A DNA stretch of 64,000 nucleotides, taken from positions 54,975 through 118,974 of the forward strand of contig NZ_AJLG01000001.1 in NCBI RefSeq assembly GCF_000258495.1, given 5' to 3'. Both the position numbers and the translations under genes were made by a program. The DNA comes from Pedobacter agri PB92. GTDB lineage: Bacteria; Bacteroidota; Bacteroidia; Sphingobacteriales; Sphingobacteriaceae. The number at the start of each line of letters is the position of its first letter. Position 1 is the stretch's first letter. Shown here piece after piece: positions 37,041 through 45,371 of this stretch. Under the pieces are notes generated by a model that was not told the origin of the DNA, made no database searches, and worked only from the letters and a program-made list of their open reading frames with translations.

Positions 37041-38163
37041 ATTTTGCCAAAGTTTCGTGGATAACACTAAGCAATCCATTTGAATAAGCGTCATCTGTTA
37101 ATTCCCAAAACATAATGCCGTTCAACTGATGATCAACTACATATTTGGTTTTTAGCGCTATTGATTTAGGGTCATCAAAAGTGGCCAATTGCTTAGTTGC
37201 AGCATTATAGTAATAGGGCGCTTTAGCCGAATCATCCCAGTAATATTTAAATCCTTTCTCTTCCGTAAATTGATCAGAAAAGTGCTTATAAGAAACGCCA
37301 CTTAAGAATTTTGTAGGCTGATATAAACCTTGGTTTGCATCGGTGGTATTTTGAAAAATTCGGGCATAAAATGCAGCACCTAAAGCTATTTTATTTGCCG
37401 GAACGCCCTTTTTGATCATTTCTTTAATGCCATAATCAGCTGATAACATAAGTTGAGGCGTGGAGAATAAGGCCGTATGATGTCCGCTTTGGGTAGCATA
37501 ACCACTTACCAAATCATAGCTCATTAAATTTACCCGGTCAACAAGCGGCATTACTTTTTTCCATTCGAAACAAGAATCAATGCAGTTTTTCGTTCCGCCT
37601 GCAGCAAAGCTGATTTCTGCTTTTTTACCCAGTTTCTTGCGGAGTTCCTGAATTAACAAGGTGAAGTTTTGTTTATCATCTTCCGTGTATCGGTGCCCGG
37701 GATAACCTGCCACCGCAGGATATTCCCAATCGATGTCTATTCCATCAGCATGGAAATAATCAAGTAACTCTTTAGTGGTTTTTGCAAAGGTTTCTCGGCC
37801 GTTTTTTCTGCTGAATACTTCCGAGCAAGGGCCGCAGGCGCTCCAGCCGCCCATGGCAATCATTACCTTTAAATCTTTGTTGCGGCTTTTCAAAGCCACC
37901 ATTTTTGCAATTAAGGCAGAATCTTTTGCGCTATTGATATTCAAACTATCGCCCTTCAGGTGGCCGAAACTATAAATCAAATGGCTTAACTTTTCAATGG
38001 GATAACTTTCAATTTCTGTGCCGCCGCCACCTGTATAGTATGCAATTACATTAGGCTTTGTGGTTTTTTGCGCCTTGAGGTTAAATCCAAATAGAAGTAA
38101 CGCTGCTGTTAAGATTAAAATTCGCGAAGAAAGTTGGGATAGGGAGTTTGTTTGGTGGTTCAA
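37039..38163 (-). CDS. Exported glycoside hydrolase family 18 protein (chitinase-like)
   Basis: The 374-residue protein has a signal peptide (about 1-31) and a GH18 TIM barrel. The SxGG-like strand is MIAMGGW near residue 104. The catalytic DxxDxDxE motif is DGIDIDWE at residues 140-147, with Glu147 as the acid. VNLMSYDLV and the C-terminal GIMFWELTDD strand complete the barrel. It likely cleaves beta-1,4-N-acetylglucosamine polymers (chitin or similar). The gene is followed upstream on the same strand by a SirB1-like gene, 14 bp away, but the functions appear unrelated. Confidence 0.95.
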   Translation of the reverse strand: MNHQTNSLSQLSSRILILTAALLLFGFNLKAQKTTKPNVIAYYTGGGGTEIESYPIEKLSHLIYSFGHLKGDSLNINSAKDSALIAKMVALKSRNKDLKVMIAMGGWSACGPCSEVFSRKNGRETFAKTTKELLDYFHADGIDIDWEYPAVAGYPGHRYTEDDKQNFTLLIQELRKKLGKKAEISFAAGGTKNCIDSCFEWKKVMPLVDRVNLMSYDLVSGYATQSGHHTALFSTPQLMLSADYGIKEMIKKGVPANKIALGAAFYARIFQNTTDANQGLYQPTKFLSGVSYKHFSDQFTEEKGFKYYWDDSAKAPYYYNAATKQLATFDDPKSIALKTKYVVDHQLNGIMFWELTDDAYSNGLLSVIHETLAK

Positions 38164-38177
38164 GGTTGATTTGTTTT

Positions 38178-39041
38178 TTATGGTTCAGCAATTATTTTTT
38201 GTAATTCGGTGAGCTCTGCAACCTTTTCAGTAGCGCCGGCATTTTCATAAGCAGAAATTAAATTTCTAATTACACGGCGGATAATATCTGTATTGCTGCA
38301 GGGACGATAATATTCTGGTAATGATTCGAGGTTTAGCTGACGTAAAAATTGATCTACATCGTGTTTGCCAAATATATTTCCTCTGTTGAAGGCATTGATG
38401 TAAAACAGTACACCATATTCGGTGCCCTCCTGTTTGCTCTCATCAATAAAACCTAAAATGAAGTGTTGCGGAAGGTTAATGCCATAAATAGGCAAGTCAA
38501 GTTTCTGCGCCAGTGTAGAATAAATAATCGCCAATGAAATTTGATTACCCTTTTTACTTTCTAAAACCTGGTTTAGATAGGAGTTTTGAGGATCATGGTG
38601 GTTTTTCGTATTCCCGCCAAAACCGTATTGCTGATATAAAATGTGGTTAATCAGTTTCACTTTTTCAACTGAACTCATTTCATATTGTAGGCCCAACCAG
38701 ATATCGCGTTTAATTTCCTCTATTTGGTTGATGACTTTTTGTTCATCCAAATCCGGATACTGATAGCGGTTGATGATTAAGGCACCCTGAAGCAAATCGA
38801 AAGCACCACTTAAATACCAAAGATGTAAATCTTCCTTAACGGTATTAAATTGAATTTGATGAACGATATTTTCAATTCGCTCTTGCAAAAGACCATCAAA
38901 AGATTGTTCCCATGCGTTTTCAAGGTAATGGATTACCTCGCCACCATATTCAAGCAGTTTTTGTTCCACGTGTTGATAAACTTCCTCATCAGGATCATCC
39001 AACAATTTTACCAAAGCACTTATCTCAGCGATATTTTCCAT
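38178..39041 (-). CDS. SirB1/transglutaminase-like protein
   Basis: The 287-residue cytosolic protein has an N-terminal HEAT-like region (KLLDDPDEEVYQHVEQKLLE) and a SirB1-type transglutaminase-like core: NSYLNQVLESKKGNQISLAIIY, then LDLPIYGINLPQHFILGF, the usual block around the conserved His. Such proteins are widespread and have no established activity. A classical catalytic Cys is not obvious here. The gene is divergent from the methyltransferase gene, 44 bp apart. Confidence 0.88.
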   Translation of the reverse strand: MENIAEISALVKLLDDPDEEVYQHVEQKLLEYGGEVIHYLENAWEQSFDGLLQERIENIVHQIQFNTVKEDLHLWYLSGAFDLLQGALIINRYQYPDLDEQKVINQIEEIKRDIWLGLQYEMSSVEKVKLINHILYQQYGFGGNTKNHHDPQNSYLNQVLESKKGNQISLAIIYSTLAQKLDLPIYGINLPQHFILGFIDESKQEGTEYGVLFYINAFNRGNIFGKHDVDQFLRQLNLESLPEYYRPCSNTDIIRRVIRNLISAYENAGATEKVAELTELQKIIAEP

Positions 39042-39070
39042 AAAACATACACACGTTTGCCGCGTTTAAT

Positions 39071-39078
39071 TACTTTTG
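39071..39078 (+). promoter_or_regulatory. Putative -7 element (TACTTTTG)
   Basis: TACTTTTG fits TAnnTTTG and ends 7 bp before the methyltransferase ATG, in the gap between divergent genes. A matching -33 element at normal spacing is not clear. Confidence 0.35.
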
Positions 39079-39085
39079 CAATATT

Positions 39086-39874
39086 ATGCTATTTCAATTT
39101 ATTACCGACTATCTTAAACACCGTTTAACAGCGAAAACGCGTCATGGGACGCACTCACCATTTGTGTACAAGCTAGCTGATGAGGTAATTTACGATTTTA
39201 CTGATAAATCTCCATACCAAAGCATCGAACAACAACGAAAAAAACTTTTTTCTGACGATTCTACTATCACTGTTACCGATCTGGGGGCAGGTTCTCATCT
39301 CAATAAAAACCGCAATAAAAAGGTAAGTCAAATTGCAAAAAACGCATTGAAAAGTCCGCGGTTGGCGAAGTTAATTTACCGCTTAGCTCAAAATACTCAG
39401 CCAAAAACGGTCATTGAATTGGGTACCTGCTTGGGCATTACTTCATCTTACCTGGCAAAAGCTTGTCCTGATGGCGAAGTTATTACCATTGAAGGGTGTC
39501 CGCAAACGGCTGAAGTAGCCAAACACAACTTTCAGGATTTAGATTTAACCAACATTGAGCTTCATGTAGGCAATTTTGATTTGATTTTGCCTGATATCAT
39601 CGCAAAGCAACCGACGCTGGATTTTGTTTATATTGATGGAAACCACCGAAAAGAGGCTACTTTAAATTATTTCAAGTTGTGCCTGCCAAAAGTTACGGAA
39701 AATTCTTTGCTGATTTTTGATGATATTTATTGGAGCCAGGGAATGAAAGAAGCCTGGGAAGAAATCAAAAACCATCCCGATGTTACAGTTACTATTGATT
39801 TATTTTGGATCGGACTGGTGTACTTTAAGAAAGGCCAGGCCAAAGAACATTTTAAGTTGAAATTTAATCAATAA
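39086..39874 (+). CDS. Class I SAM-dependent methyltransferase
   Basis: The 262-residue protein has a Rossmann-like O-methyltransferase core: motif I VIELGTCLGITSSYLA, the acidic strand-2 end ITIEGCP, LDFVYIDGNHRKEAT and LIFDDIYWSQGM. The N-terminal RHGTHSPFVYKLADEVIYD block recurs in Bacteroidota proteins of this type. The substrate is unknown. The next gene follows after 20 bp. Confidence 0.92.
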   Translation: MLFQFITDYLKHRLTAKTRHGTHSPFVYKLADEVIYDFTDKSPYQSIEQQRKKLFSDDSTITVTDLGAGSHLNKNRNKKVSQIAKNALKSPRLAKLIYRLAQNTQPKTVIELGTCLGITSSYLAKACPDGEVITIEGCPQTAEVAKHNFQDLDLTNIELHVGNFDLILPDIIAKQPTLDFVYIDGNHRKEATLNYFKLCLPKVTENSLLIFDDIYWSQGMKEAWEEIKNHPDVTVTIDLFWIGLVYFKKGQAKEHFKLKFNQ

Positions 39875-39894
39875 ACTTTTATGAAATATGCAGG

Positions 39895-40554
39895 ATGAAA
39901 ATTGAACCTAAACTTGATGGCATTCAAAAGCTATCTGCCTTATACATTCTGCTAATTAGTCTTTTCGCCGGGATTTTAGCCTATATTATTTCCTTAACAA
40001 TAAACATGGATGTACTGACACATGTGATGTTTAGCTGGGATATTTTCTGCTTGTTACTCATTTCCTTGCATTGGTACATGTTTTTTACTACCTCAGCATC
40101 CGAAACTTACCTTAAGGCAAGGATGCAGGACGAAACCCGTGGGGAAATTTTCGCGATCGTTCTGGTATCAACCTTTGCCGGATTATTGGCTGTAGTTTTA
40201 TTGCTGATAAATAAAGATATCGAGCCTGTTGACCTCATTGTAGCTATTTCTGGAATGTTTCTGTCGTGGTTTTTGGTGCATACCACTTTTGGCATGCGTT
40301 ACGCTCATCTTTATTATGGTGATAGTGAAACCAATAAAGGTTCAGGTTTAGATTTTCCAGGGGATGATGAACCTGATTTCATTGATTTTGCTTACTTCTC
40401 TTTTGTGTTGGGCATGACGTTTCAGGTTTCTGATGTCGAAATTTCCTCTCGAAAAATCCGGCGGCTTTCCCTTTTGCATAGCCTCATTGCTTTTATTTTC
40501 AACACCGTGATCGTCGCATTAACGATAAACGCTCTGGCTGGTTTGAGCAAGTAA
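39895..40554 (+). CDS. DUF1345 membrane protein
   Basis: A 219-residue protein with about five membrane segments (residues about 14-34, 40-62, 84-104, 114-134 and 193-216). The DUF1345 signature includes FVHTTFGMRYAHLYY-like text (HTTFGMRYAHLYY), DDEPDFIDFAYFSFVLGMTFQVSDV and RRLSLLHSLIAFIFNTVIVA. The family has no known function. It is possibly co-transcribed with the methyltransferase gene upstream. Confidence 0.9.
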   Translation: MKIEPKLDGIQKLSALYILLISLFAGILAYIISLTINMDVLTHVMFSWDIFCLLLISLHWYMFFTTSASETYLKARMQDETRGEIFAIVLVSTFAGLLAVVLLLINKDIEPVDLIVAISGMFLSWFLVHTTFGMRYAHLYYGDSETNKGSGLDFPGDDEPDFIDFAYFSFVLGMTFQVSDVEISSRKIRRLSLLHSLIAFIFNTVIVALTINALAGLSK

Positions 40555-40641
40555 TACTTTCTACTAAATTGAAGTCTACGATCGTTTTTGGAAATTAACG
40601 GTTCTGAGTGAATGGCGGTCTGCCGTCCCGCTCCCGTTTCT

Positions 40642-40662
40642 GCCACAATGAAAAATTGTGGC
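40642..40662. repeat. CAATGAAAAATTG-core hairpin, copy 2
   Basis: GCCACAAT-GAAAA-ATTGTGGC is a perfect 8-bp stem with the same loop as the copy at 13905. About 15 bases later the sequence GGTTTAGGT occurs, as it also does beside the copy at 49228 (on the opposite strand). Confidence 0.75.
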
Positions 40663-40831
40663 ATTCACTTCGATCGGGTTTAGGTACAGCGGGGGGTGCT
40701 TATCGCCTGCTCGTCATTACAAAAACGATTTTTCATGGTTTATAGCAGTTACTGCCTGACTCGAAATTCCGGAATGAGGTTATGATGTTTCTCGACATCG
40801 GACAGAAGTTAAGTGCTACTTATGAAGCCAT

Positions 40832-40855
40832 TGTCAGTCTGAGCCTGTCGAAGAC
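40832..40855. repeat. TGTCATYCTGAGCTTGTCGAAG-family unit
   Basis: TGTCAGTCTGAGCCTGTCGA differs at two positions from the unit at 28904. A second unit lies 50 bp downstream in the same orientation. Confidence 0.7.
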
Positions 40856-40883
40856 CTTCTTTTAACATTCACAAACAACAAAT

Positions 40884-40907
40884 TTGTCATCCTGAGCTTG
40901 CCGAAGG
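40884..40907. repeat. TGTCATYCTGAGCTTGTCGAAG-family unit
   Basis: TGTCATCCTGAGCTTGCCGA, the same orientation as the unit at 40832 and two bases different from the one at 28904. Confidence 0.7.
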
Positions 40908-41116
40908 ATAAATATTTTCGTCTTCGCCATAAGTTAATTGGTGAAACAAGGGGTGGGCAAACAATCCTAAGAATTCCCTACTCAATTTTTAAACCCGACA
41001 GCCGCGGCAGCCCCGAGTTTTCACGAGGGCTATAGCAAATGGCGGGGCTTTCGTAGCCAAAAGCTACAAGCTTTCATTTTCTAAATAAAATTAATACTCT
41101 GTAAATCAAGTTATTG

Positions 41117-41188
41117 AATTTTAAAACTGAAAAATAAGTTATATAACTGCTTAATTAGTTGTGTAACTGAAAAATAAGTTATAAGTTT
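41117..41188 (+). promoter_or_regulatory. Operator-like array upstream of blaI-type gene
   Basis: Three palindrome-like 12-mers start exactly 20 bp apart: AGTTATATAACT (41137-41148, perfect), AGTTGTGTAACT (41157-41168) and AGTTATAAGTTT (41177-41188). A weaker AATTTTAAAACT at 41117-41128 keeps the phase. A 19-bp direct repeat, AACTGAAAAATAAGTTATA, is at 41125 and 41165. BlaI-type repressors bind dyads, so autoregulation is likely. Confidence 0.65.
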
Positions 41189-41192
41189 GAGT

Positions 41193-41561
41193 ATGGAAGA
41201 ATTAACCAAAACAGAAGAGCGCATTATGCAAGTCTTATGGAAACTGCAAAAGGCTTTTGTGAAAGACATAATCGATGAGTTGGATGAAAACCCAAAACCA
41301 CCTTATAATACCATTTCATCAATTGTGAGGTTGTTGGAAAAAAAGGGCTACATTAATTATAAGGCTTACGGAAAAACTTACGAATATTTTCCAACAATAA
41401 CGAAAGATGAATATACCAAAACTACCTTTTCGAAAATGTTTTCAGGCTACTTCGACAGCTCGCCGGCAAATCTTTTGTCGTTTATGGTGAAAGAAGAAAA
41501 GTTAAGTGAAAAAGATATAGAAGAAATTAAAAAGCTCATCAGTAAAAATGCTAAATCATGA
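41193..41561 (+). CDS. BlaI/MecI-family transcriptional repressor
   Basis: The 122-residue regulator begins MEELTKTEERIMQVLWKLQKA and continues with the winged helix of BlaI/MecI/CopY proteins (PYNTISSIVRLLEKKGYINYKAYGKTYEY), then a C-terminal dimerisation helix. The family binds operators as a dimer and is inactivated by a BlaR1/MecR1-type M56 protease. Such a protein is encoded next, with a 4-bp ATGA overlap. The ATG at 41193 is preferred over the TTG two codons upstream. The array just upstream is the probable operator. Confidence 0.93.
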   Translation: MEELTKTEERIMQVLWKLQKAFVKDIIDELDENPKPPYNTISSIVRLLEKKGYINYKAYGKTYEYFPTITKDEYTKTTFSKMFSGYFDSSPANLLSFMVKEEKLSEKDIEEIKKLISKNAKS

Positions 41562-43108
41562 TTTTAATCTATTTATTAAAAGTTTCAGCCTGTACACTTG
41601 TTTTCTTCGCAACGTACCAGTTTCTGCTATCAAAACTTACATTTTTTAAGCTCAATCGCTTATACCTGCTGTCGGCACTTTTCTTTAGTTTTTTGATTCC
41701 TGCTTTAACTATAGAAAACAAGAAAGAGGTAGTGGTGCAAAAACAAGCGTTAATTACCCAAGTGGCTTATGCTGAAGGCGAAATTTCCGAGAAGGATTTT
41801 GACGGCACCAGTACTACTCTAAATCATCCGATAGATTGGAATCAAACTTTTACCATTCTCTATTCTTTTATTGCGGCAGGCTTAATGGTACGGACATTAT
41901 GGAGTATCGGCCATGTTAGCTTTTCCATCCGGAGAAATATTTCTTCGAAGGTCGGACCTTTGTTGTATGTTCCAGCGGATTCAGCCATTAAAAACTGCTC
42001 ATTTTTAAACAAAATTATTGTAGATGAATCTCTGGAGGAGCGTGAAAAGCAATTAGTCATTAGCCACGAAACGGCCCATGTGGATCAAGCCCATGCCATT
42101 GATAAATTATTGATCAATTTTATTGTCTGCATTTTATGGTTTAATCCAATCATATATTTCTGGAGAAATGCGATAGCACATAACCACGAATTTTTAGCAG
42201 ATGAAGCTGTTTTGAAATCAGCAGATCGAAGTTTGTATGCATCTCTTCTGCTGAATTTAGCCACGCCAGCAACTCACCTAATCGTAAATAGTTTTAGCAA
42301 ACTCCCACTTAAAAATAGAATTACCATGATGTACAAAAAGCCGAATTCCAATTTGAGCAGGTTACTTTATTTCTTAGTGGTTCCTGTTGTTTTGCTTTGT
42401 TCTTTAGCCTTTGTTAACCGCAAGGAAATTATTGTGCAGCGAAATGTGGATGAAGCACGTCAATCTGTTTTAACTCTTACGGGTTTCCAGGATAAATTCT
42501 ATAAAACCAGCATTGTACTGGATCCAAATGCTAAACCCGCATTTAAAGCTGCCGATATGGTTTTAGTTTTAGATGCCGGACACGGCGGTAAAGATGCCGC
42601 ATCGGTAGCGTTAGACGGCCAACTGGAAAAAGATATGAACCTGAGAGCGGTAAAAATTCTGCAACAGGAAGCCATTAAAAGAGGTATCAAAGTACGCCTG
42701 ACCCGAAGCAGTGATGAATTTGTATCGCTTCGTGATCGTTTGCCACTTCAGGCAGCCACGGCTTTTATTTCCATCCATCATAATGCCACAGCTAAAGGTG
42801 CCCCGGTGGTTTTCCGTGGGATAGAAGTTTATGTTTCTAAACTGAACAGGAACATTAAAAATGCAGAAGAACTGGGAGCGGGTATCCTGAGTAAGCTTAA
42901 ACAAGCGAATGGAATTGCTGTTCAGGATTCGTTAAAAAATGCCAGCCTGCTTCTTTTACGAGAATCTAAAACACCTGCGGTTTTAATTGAACTGGGAAAT
43001 ATTACTGATCAGAAGAGTTTGGATTTTTTAAAACAAGAGGCTAACCTGCGTAAAATCAGCAATTTGATTTTGGATGGTTTTGTAAGTTTTTCTAAACGTG
43101 GCTGCTAA
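41558..43108 (+). CDS. M56 (BlaR1-like) metallopeptidase fused to N-acetylmuramoyl-L-alanine amidase
   Basis: The 516-residue membrane protein has an N-terminal BlaR1/MecR1-like M56 module with membrane segments near residues 3-23, 34-50, 96-116 and 183-200. The zinc motif is HETAH (170-174) with a downstream HNHEFLADE (208-216), and a final membrane span is near 268-286. A complete Amidase_3 domain follows from about 335: GHGGKD (His342), Glu357 in QLEKD, ISIHHNA (His407) and Glu478 in IELGN, the zinc ligands and catalytic Glu of the family. Known BlaR1 proteins carry a penicillin-binding sensor domain here. The amidase would face the periplasm and cut the peptide from MurNAc. Start overlaps the repressor gene. 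The fusion is unusual. Confidence 0.92.
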   Translation: MILIYLLKVSACTLVFFATYQFLLSKLTFFKLNRLYLLSALFFSFLIPALTIENKKEVVVQKQALITQVAYAEGEISEKDFDGTSTTLNHPIDWNQTFTILYSFIAAGLMVRTLWSIGHVSFSIRRNISSKVGPLLYVPADSAIKNCSFLNKIIVDESLEEREKQLVISHETAHVDQAHAIDKLLINFIVCILWFNPIIYFWRNAIAHNHEFLADEAVLKSADRSLYASLLLNLATPATHLIVNSFSKLPLKNRITMMYKKPNSNLSRLLYFLVVPVVLLCSLAFVNRKEIIVQRNVDEARQSVLTLTGFQDKFYKTSIVLDPNAKPAFKAADMVLVLDAGHGGKDAASVALDGQLEKDMNLRAVKILQQEAIKRGIKVRLTRSSDEFVSLRDRLPLQAATAFISIHHNATAKGAPVVFRGIEVYVSKLNRNIKNAEELGAGILSKLKQANGIAVQDSLKNASLLLLRESKTPAVLIELGNITDQKSLDFLKQEANLRKISNLILDGFVSFSKRGC

Positions 43109-43118
43109 AATATAAAAG

Positions 43119-45371
43119 ATGGAATGGTTAACCTATTTGCTTAAAGTTAGTGTCTGCACGGTTTTTTTCTTTGCGGTTTATCTACTGGTATTGAAGAAAC
43201 TTACATTCTTCAAATTCAACCGGTTTTACCTACTGGGATCCTTGGTTTGTAGTTTAATTATTCCGGCTTTGCAGTTCGAGATTAAACGCGAAATAATGGT
43301 AATAGAAACTAGGGAATGGAGTGAGAAGCCTCAACTTGAGAAACTAAGTGACGAACCTTTCAATATGATGCAGCCTTTGGCAGTTGAATACGAGCCGAAA
43401 CAGGCAACTGAAATAGACTGGAATATGATGGGCTTTTACGCCTACCTGAGTATTACTGCAATGCTGTTGCTGGTTTGTTTCTGGCGTTTGTTTGCTCTGT
43501 TGAAATATGCGAAAGGTTTTAAACAAATTGATGGGTTAAAGTTGATCTCGAAAACTGAAGGTTTTACCAATTGCTCATTCTTTAATTACGTTTTTATCGA
43601 TGATCAGTTGAACGAAAGCGAATTGCAAGTTTTATTAAGGCATGAAAGGGTTCACGTGCAACAGTTTCATTCAATAGATAAGATGCTACTGATGCTATTT
43701 AAAGTATTGTTTTGGTTCAATCCTGTAATCTATCTTTTTGATAAAGCAGTGGAGCAAAACCATGAATATGAAGCGGATGAAATTACCTCTTCAGGTTGTG
43801 GTAGTGAGACTTATGCTAATTTACTTTTAAAGCTGGCTGTTGCTAAAAGTGATATGCCGTTGATTCACAATTTTGTGAAAAGCCCGATTAAAGATCGAAT
43901 TAAAATGTTGTTTAACTCAAAATCTAAAAACATGAAGAAATTAACGTATTTGTTGGCATTACCAGTAGTATTTGGATTGGTTTGGCTATTTGCAGTTGAG
44001 GTAGTTTATGCACAATCAGAAACAAAGAAAGATGTTTTTACTCCAGATGCGTTGCAAAATAAAGCACCAAAATATCATGAATTGCCTTTGCCAAATGTGA
44101 AACAAACCGATTCTTATTTTACTTCCAAAGAATATTTGGAATTGAAGGAAATCTCTGAACTCGCAATTGGAAAAACCTTAAATGGTATCATAAATAAAGA
44201 TTATAAGTCGAAGTCTACAATTGGTTACGATGATGGTAAATTATTTAAATCGCAAGGCACAACTTATATTCTGCCAAAAATGTATTTAGGGCAGCAAACG
44301 CTAAACCTTTTAAAAACAGGTGATGAATTGAAAATTGTTGTTGCTTCAACCGGTTTTACCAGAGGAGAGAAATTTGTTTATCTCAATCCAAAACAGGTTT
44401 TTTCCGGCGATAAACTTATTTATCAAATGCCAGAACCTAAAGTCTATCCATTTTTGTACGAAGTGAATAGCGTGAGGTTTAATGATGGACTAATCTCAAG
44501 TATAACACCTTCAGGTGCTAAAAAGATTTTTAATGTAATTTCGAATGGCTACAATTTTAAATTGATAGTCGATGAATCGCAGACGGCGTTAGCCTATTTA
44601 AATAATTTTAAAAAGGGTGACAGTATCAGATTGAGATTTGTACATGAAGTAAAAACAGGAGCTAAATCTTATTTGGTTAAGGATTGGATTTCCATTTCTA
44701 AAAATGTGAAAACATTTGGTGTTCAAAATAAAAGGTTATTCTACAAATTCTACAAAGAAGATGGTCATCAAAAGGTGGCAGGTTTAAAAGCCGATACTTC
44801 AAAAAAGACTGTGGTTCCAAAGATTATGTCTTTTACGAAACTTAATGTCGATAAAAGAAACAATATTTCTAAAATGGAGGATGCTGTGATTAAAATTAAA
44901 TCAGACGTATTAAGTGCGGAAAAGGTTGAGTGGGATACAAACAAAAATATCCTTACTGCAAAAGAGGCAACCCTGACCACTTTCGACGGAACAAAAATGG
45001 TAGCTAGTTTAGTGGTGTTTAATTTAAATAAAGGAAACTTTAAAGCATATTCAGAGAATGGAAATTTTAGGGTAGATAATTTGGATATGATAAATTACGA
45101 CAAAACTAAAACTCCAAAAGTTGAATACAGGGCAGATTCTGTGAAATTTAATAAAAGTAAATCAATCATTTACATGTTCGGAAATGCGAAGGTTGCTTAT
45201 GATGATGTTAATCTTTCCGGATCTAAAATTATTTATGATGCTGGCAGGGGGTTATTCAAGGCAACGAACGCCATCATTTATCATCATAGCAAAAATGTTA
45301 AGGCAGATAGTATTTACTACGATGTACGAACTTCTAAAGCCAAACTATTCGGCGCTGACTTAGATCGCTAA
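43119..45371 (+). CDS. M56 (BlaR1-like) metallopeptidase with OstA/LptD-like C-terminal domain
   Basis: The 750-residue protein has an M56 module like the preceding one (membrane segments near 5-25, 36-52, 104-124, 187-205; zinc motif HERVH at 175-179; HEYEADE at 215-221) and a membrane span at about 274-294. A long periplasmic region follows. The last 160 residues contain beta-strand repeats of the OstA/LptA/LptD N-terminal type, for example YRADSVKFNKSKSIIYMFGN, AKVAYDDVNLSGSKIIYDAG and KADSIYYDVRTSKAKLFG. OstA-like jellyroll domains bind lipopolysaccharide acyl chains. The call of this domain is by pattern and is less certain than the M56 part. It is 10 bp after the amidase fusion gene. 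Confidence 0.85.
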   Translation: MEWLTYLLKVSVCTVFFFAVYLLVLKKLTFFKFNRFYLLGSLVCSLIIPALQFEIKREIMVIETREWSEKPQLEKLSDEPFNMMQPLAVEYEPKQATEIDWNMMGFYAYLSITAMLLLVCFWRLFALLKYAKGFKQIDGLKLISKTEGFTNCSFFNYVFIDDQLNESELQVLLRHERVHVQQFHSIDKMLLMLFKVLFWFNPVIYLFDKAVEQNHEYEADEITSSGCGSETYANLLLKLAVAKSDMPLIHNFVKSPIKDRIKMLFNSKSKNMKKLTYLLALPVVFGLVWLFAVEVVYAQSETKKDVFTPDALQNKAPKYHELPLPNVKQTDSYFTSKEYLELKEISELAIGKTLNGIINKDYKSKSTIGYDDGKLFKSQGTTYILPKMYLGQQTLNLLKTGDELKIVVASTGFTRGEKFVYLNPKQVFSGDKLIYQMPEPKVYPFLYEVNSVRFNDGLISSITPSGAKKIFNVISNGYNFKLIVDESQTALAYLNNFKKGDSIRLRFVHEVKTGAKSYLVKDWISISKNVKTFGVQNKRLFYKFYKEDGHQKVAGLKADTSKKTVVPKIMSFTKLNVDKRNNISKMEDAVIKIKSDVLSAEKVEWDTNKNILTAKEATLTTFDGTKMVASLVVFNLNKGNFKAYSENGNFRVDNLDMINYDKTKTPKVEYRADSVKFNKSKSIIYMFGNAKVAYDDVNLSGSKIIYDAGRGLFKATNAIIYHHSKNVKADSIYYDVRTSKAKLFGADLDR

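Larger units (their letters stand above)
40555..41116. other. Repeat-rich intergenic region
   Basis: About 560 bp with no credible gene. It holds a CAATGAAAAATTG hairpin, two copies of the TGTCATYCTGAGCTTGTCGAAG unit, and imperfect GC-rich stems near 41006-41031 and at 41053-41068 (GTAGCC-AAAA-GCTAC). GC content is higher than in the flanking genes. Confidence 0.75.

Noticed and set aside
41187..41192. TTG start for the BlaI-type gene
   Set aside because: ATG at 41193 begins the usual MEELTKTEERI sequence, and the TTG lies in the operator array.
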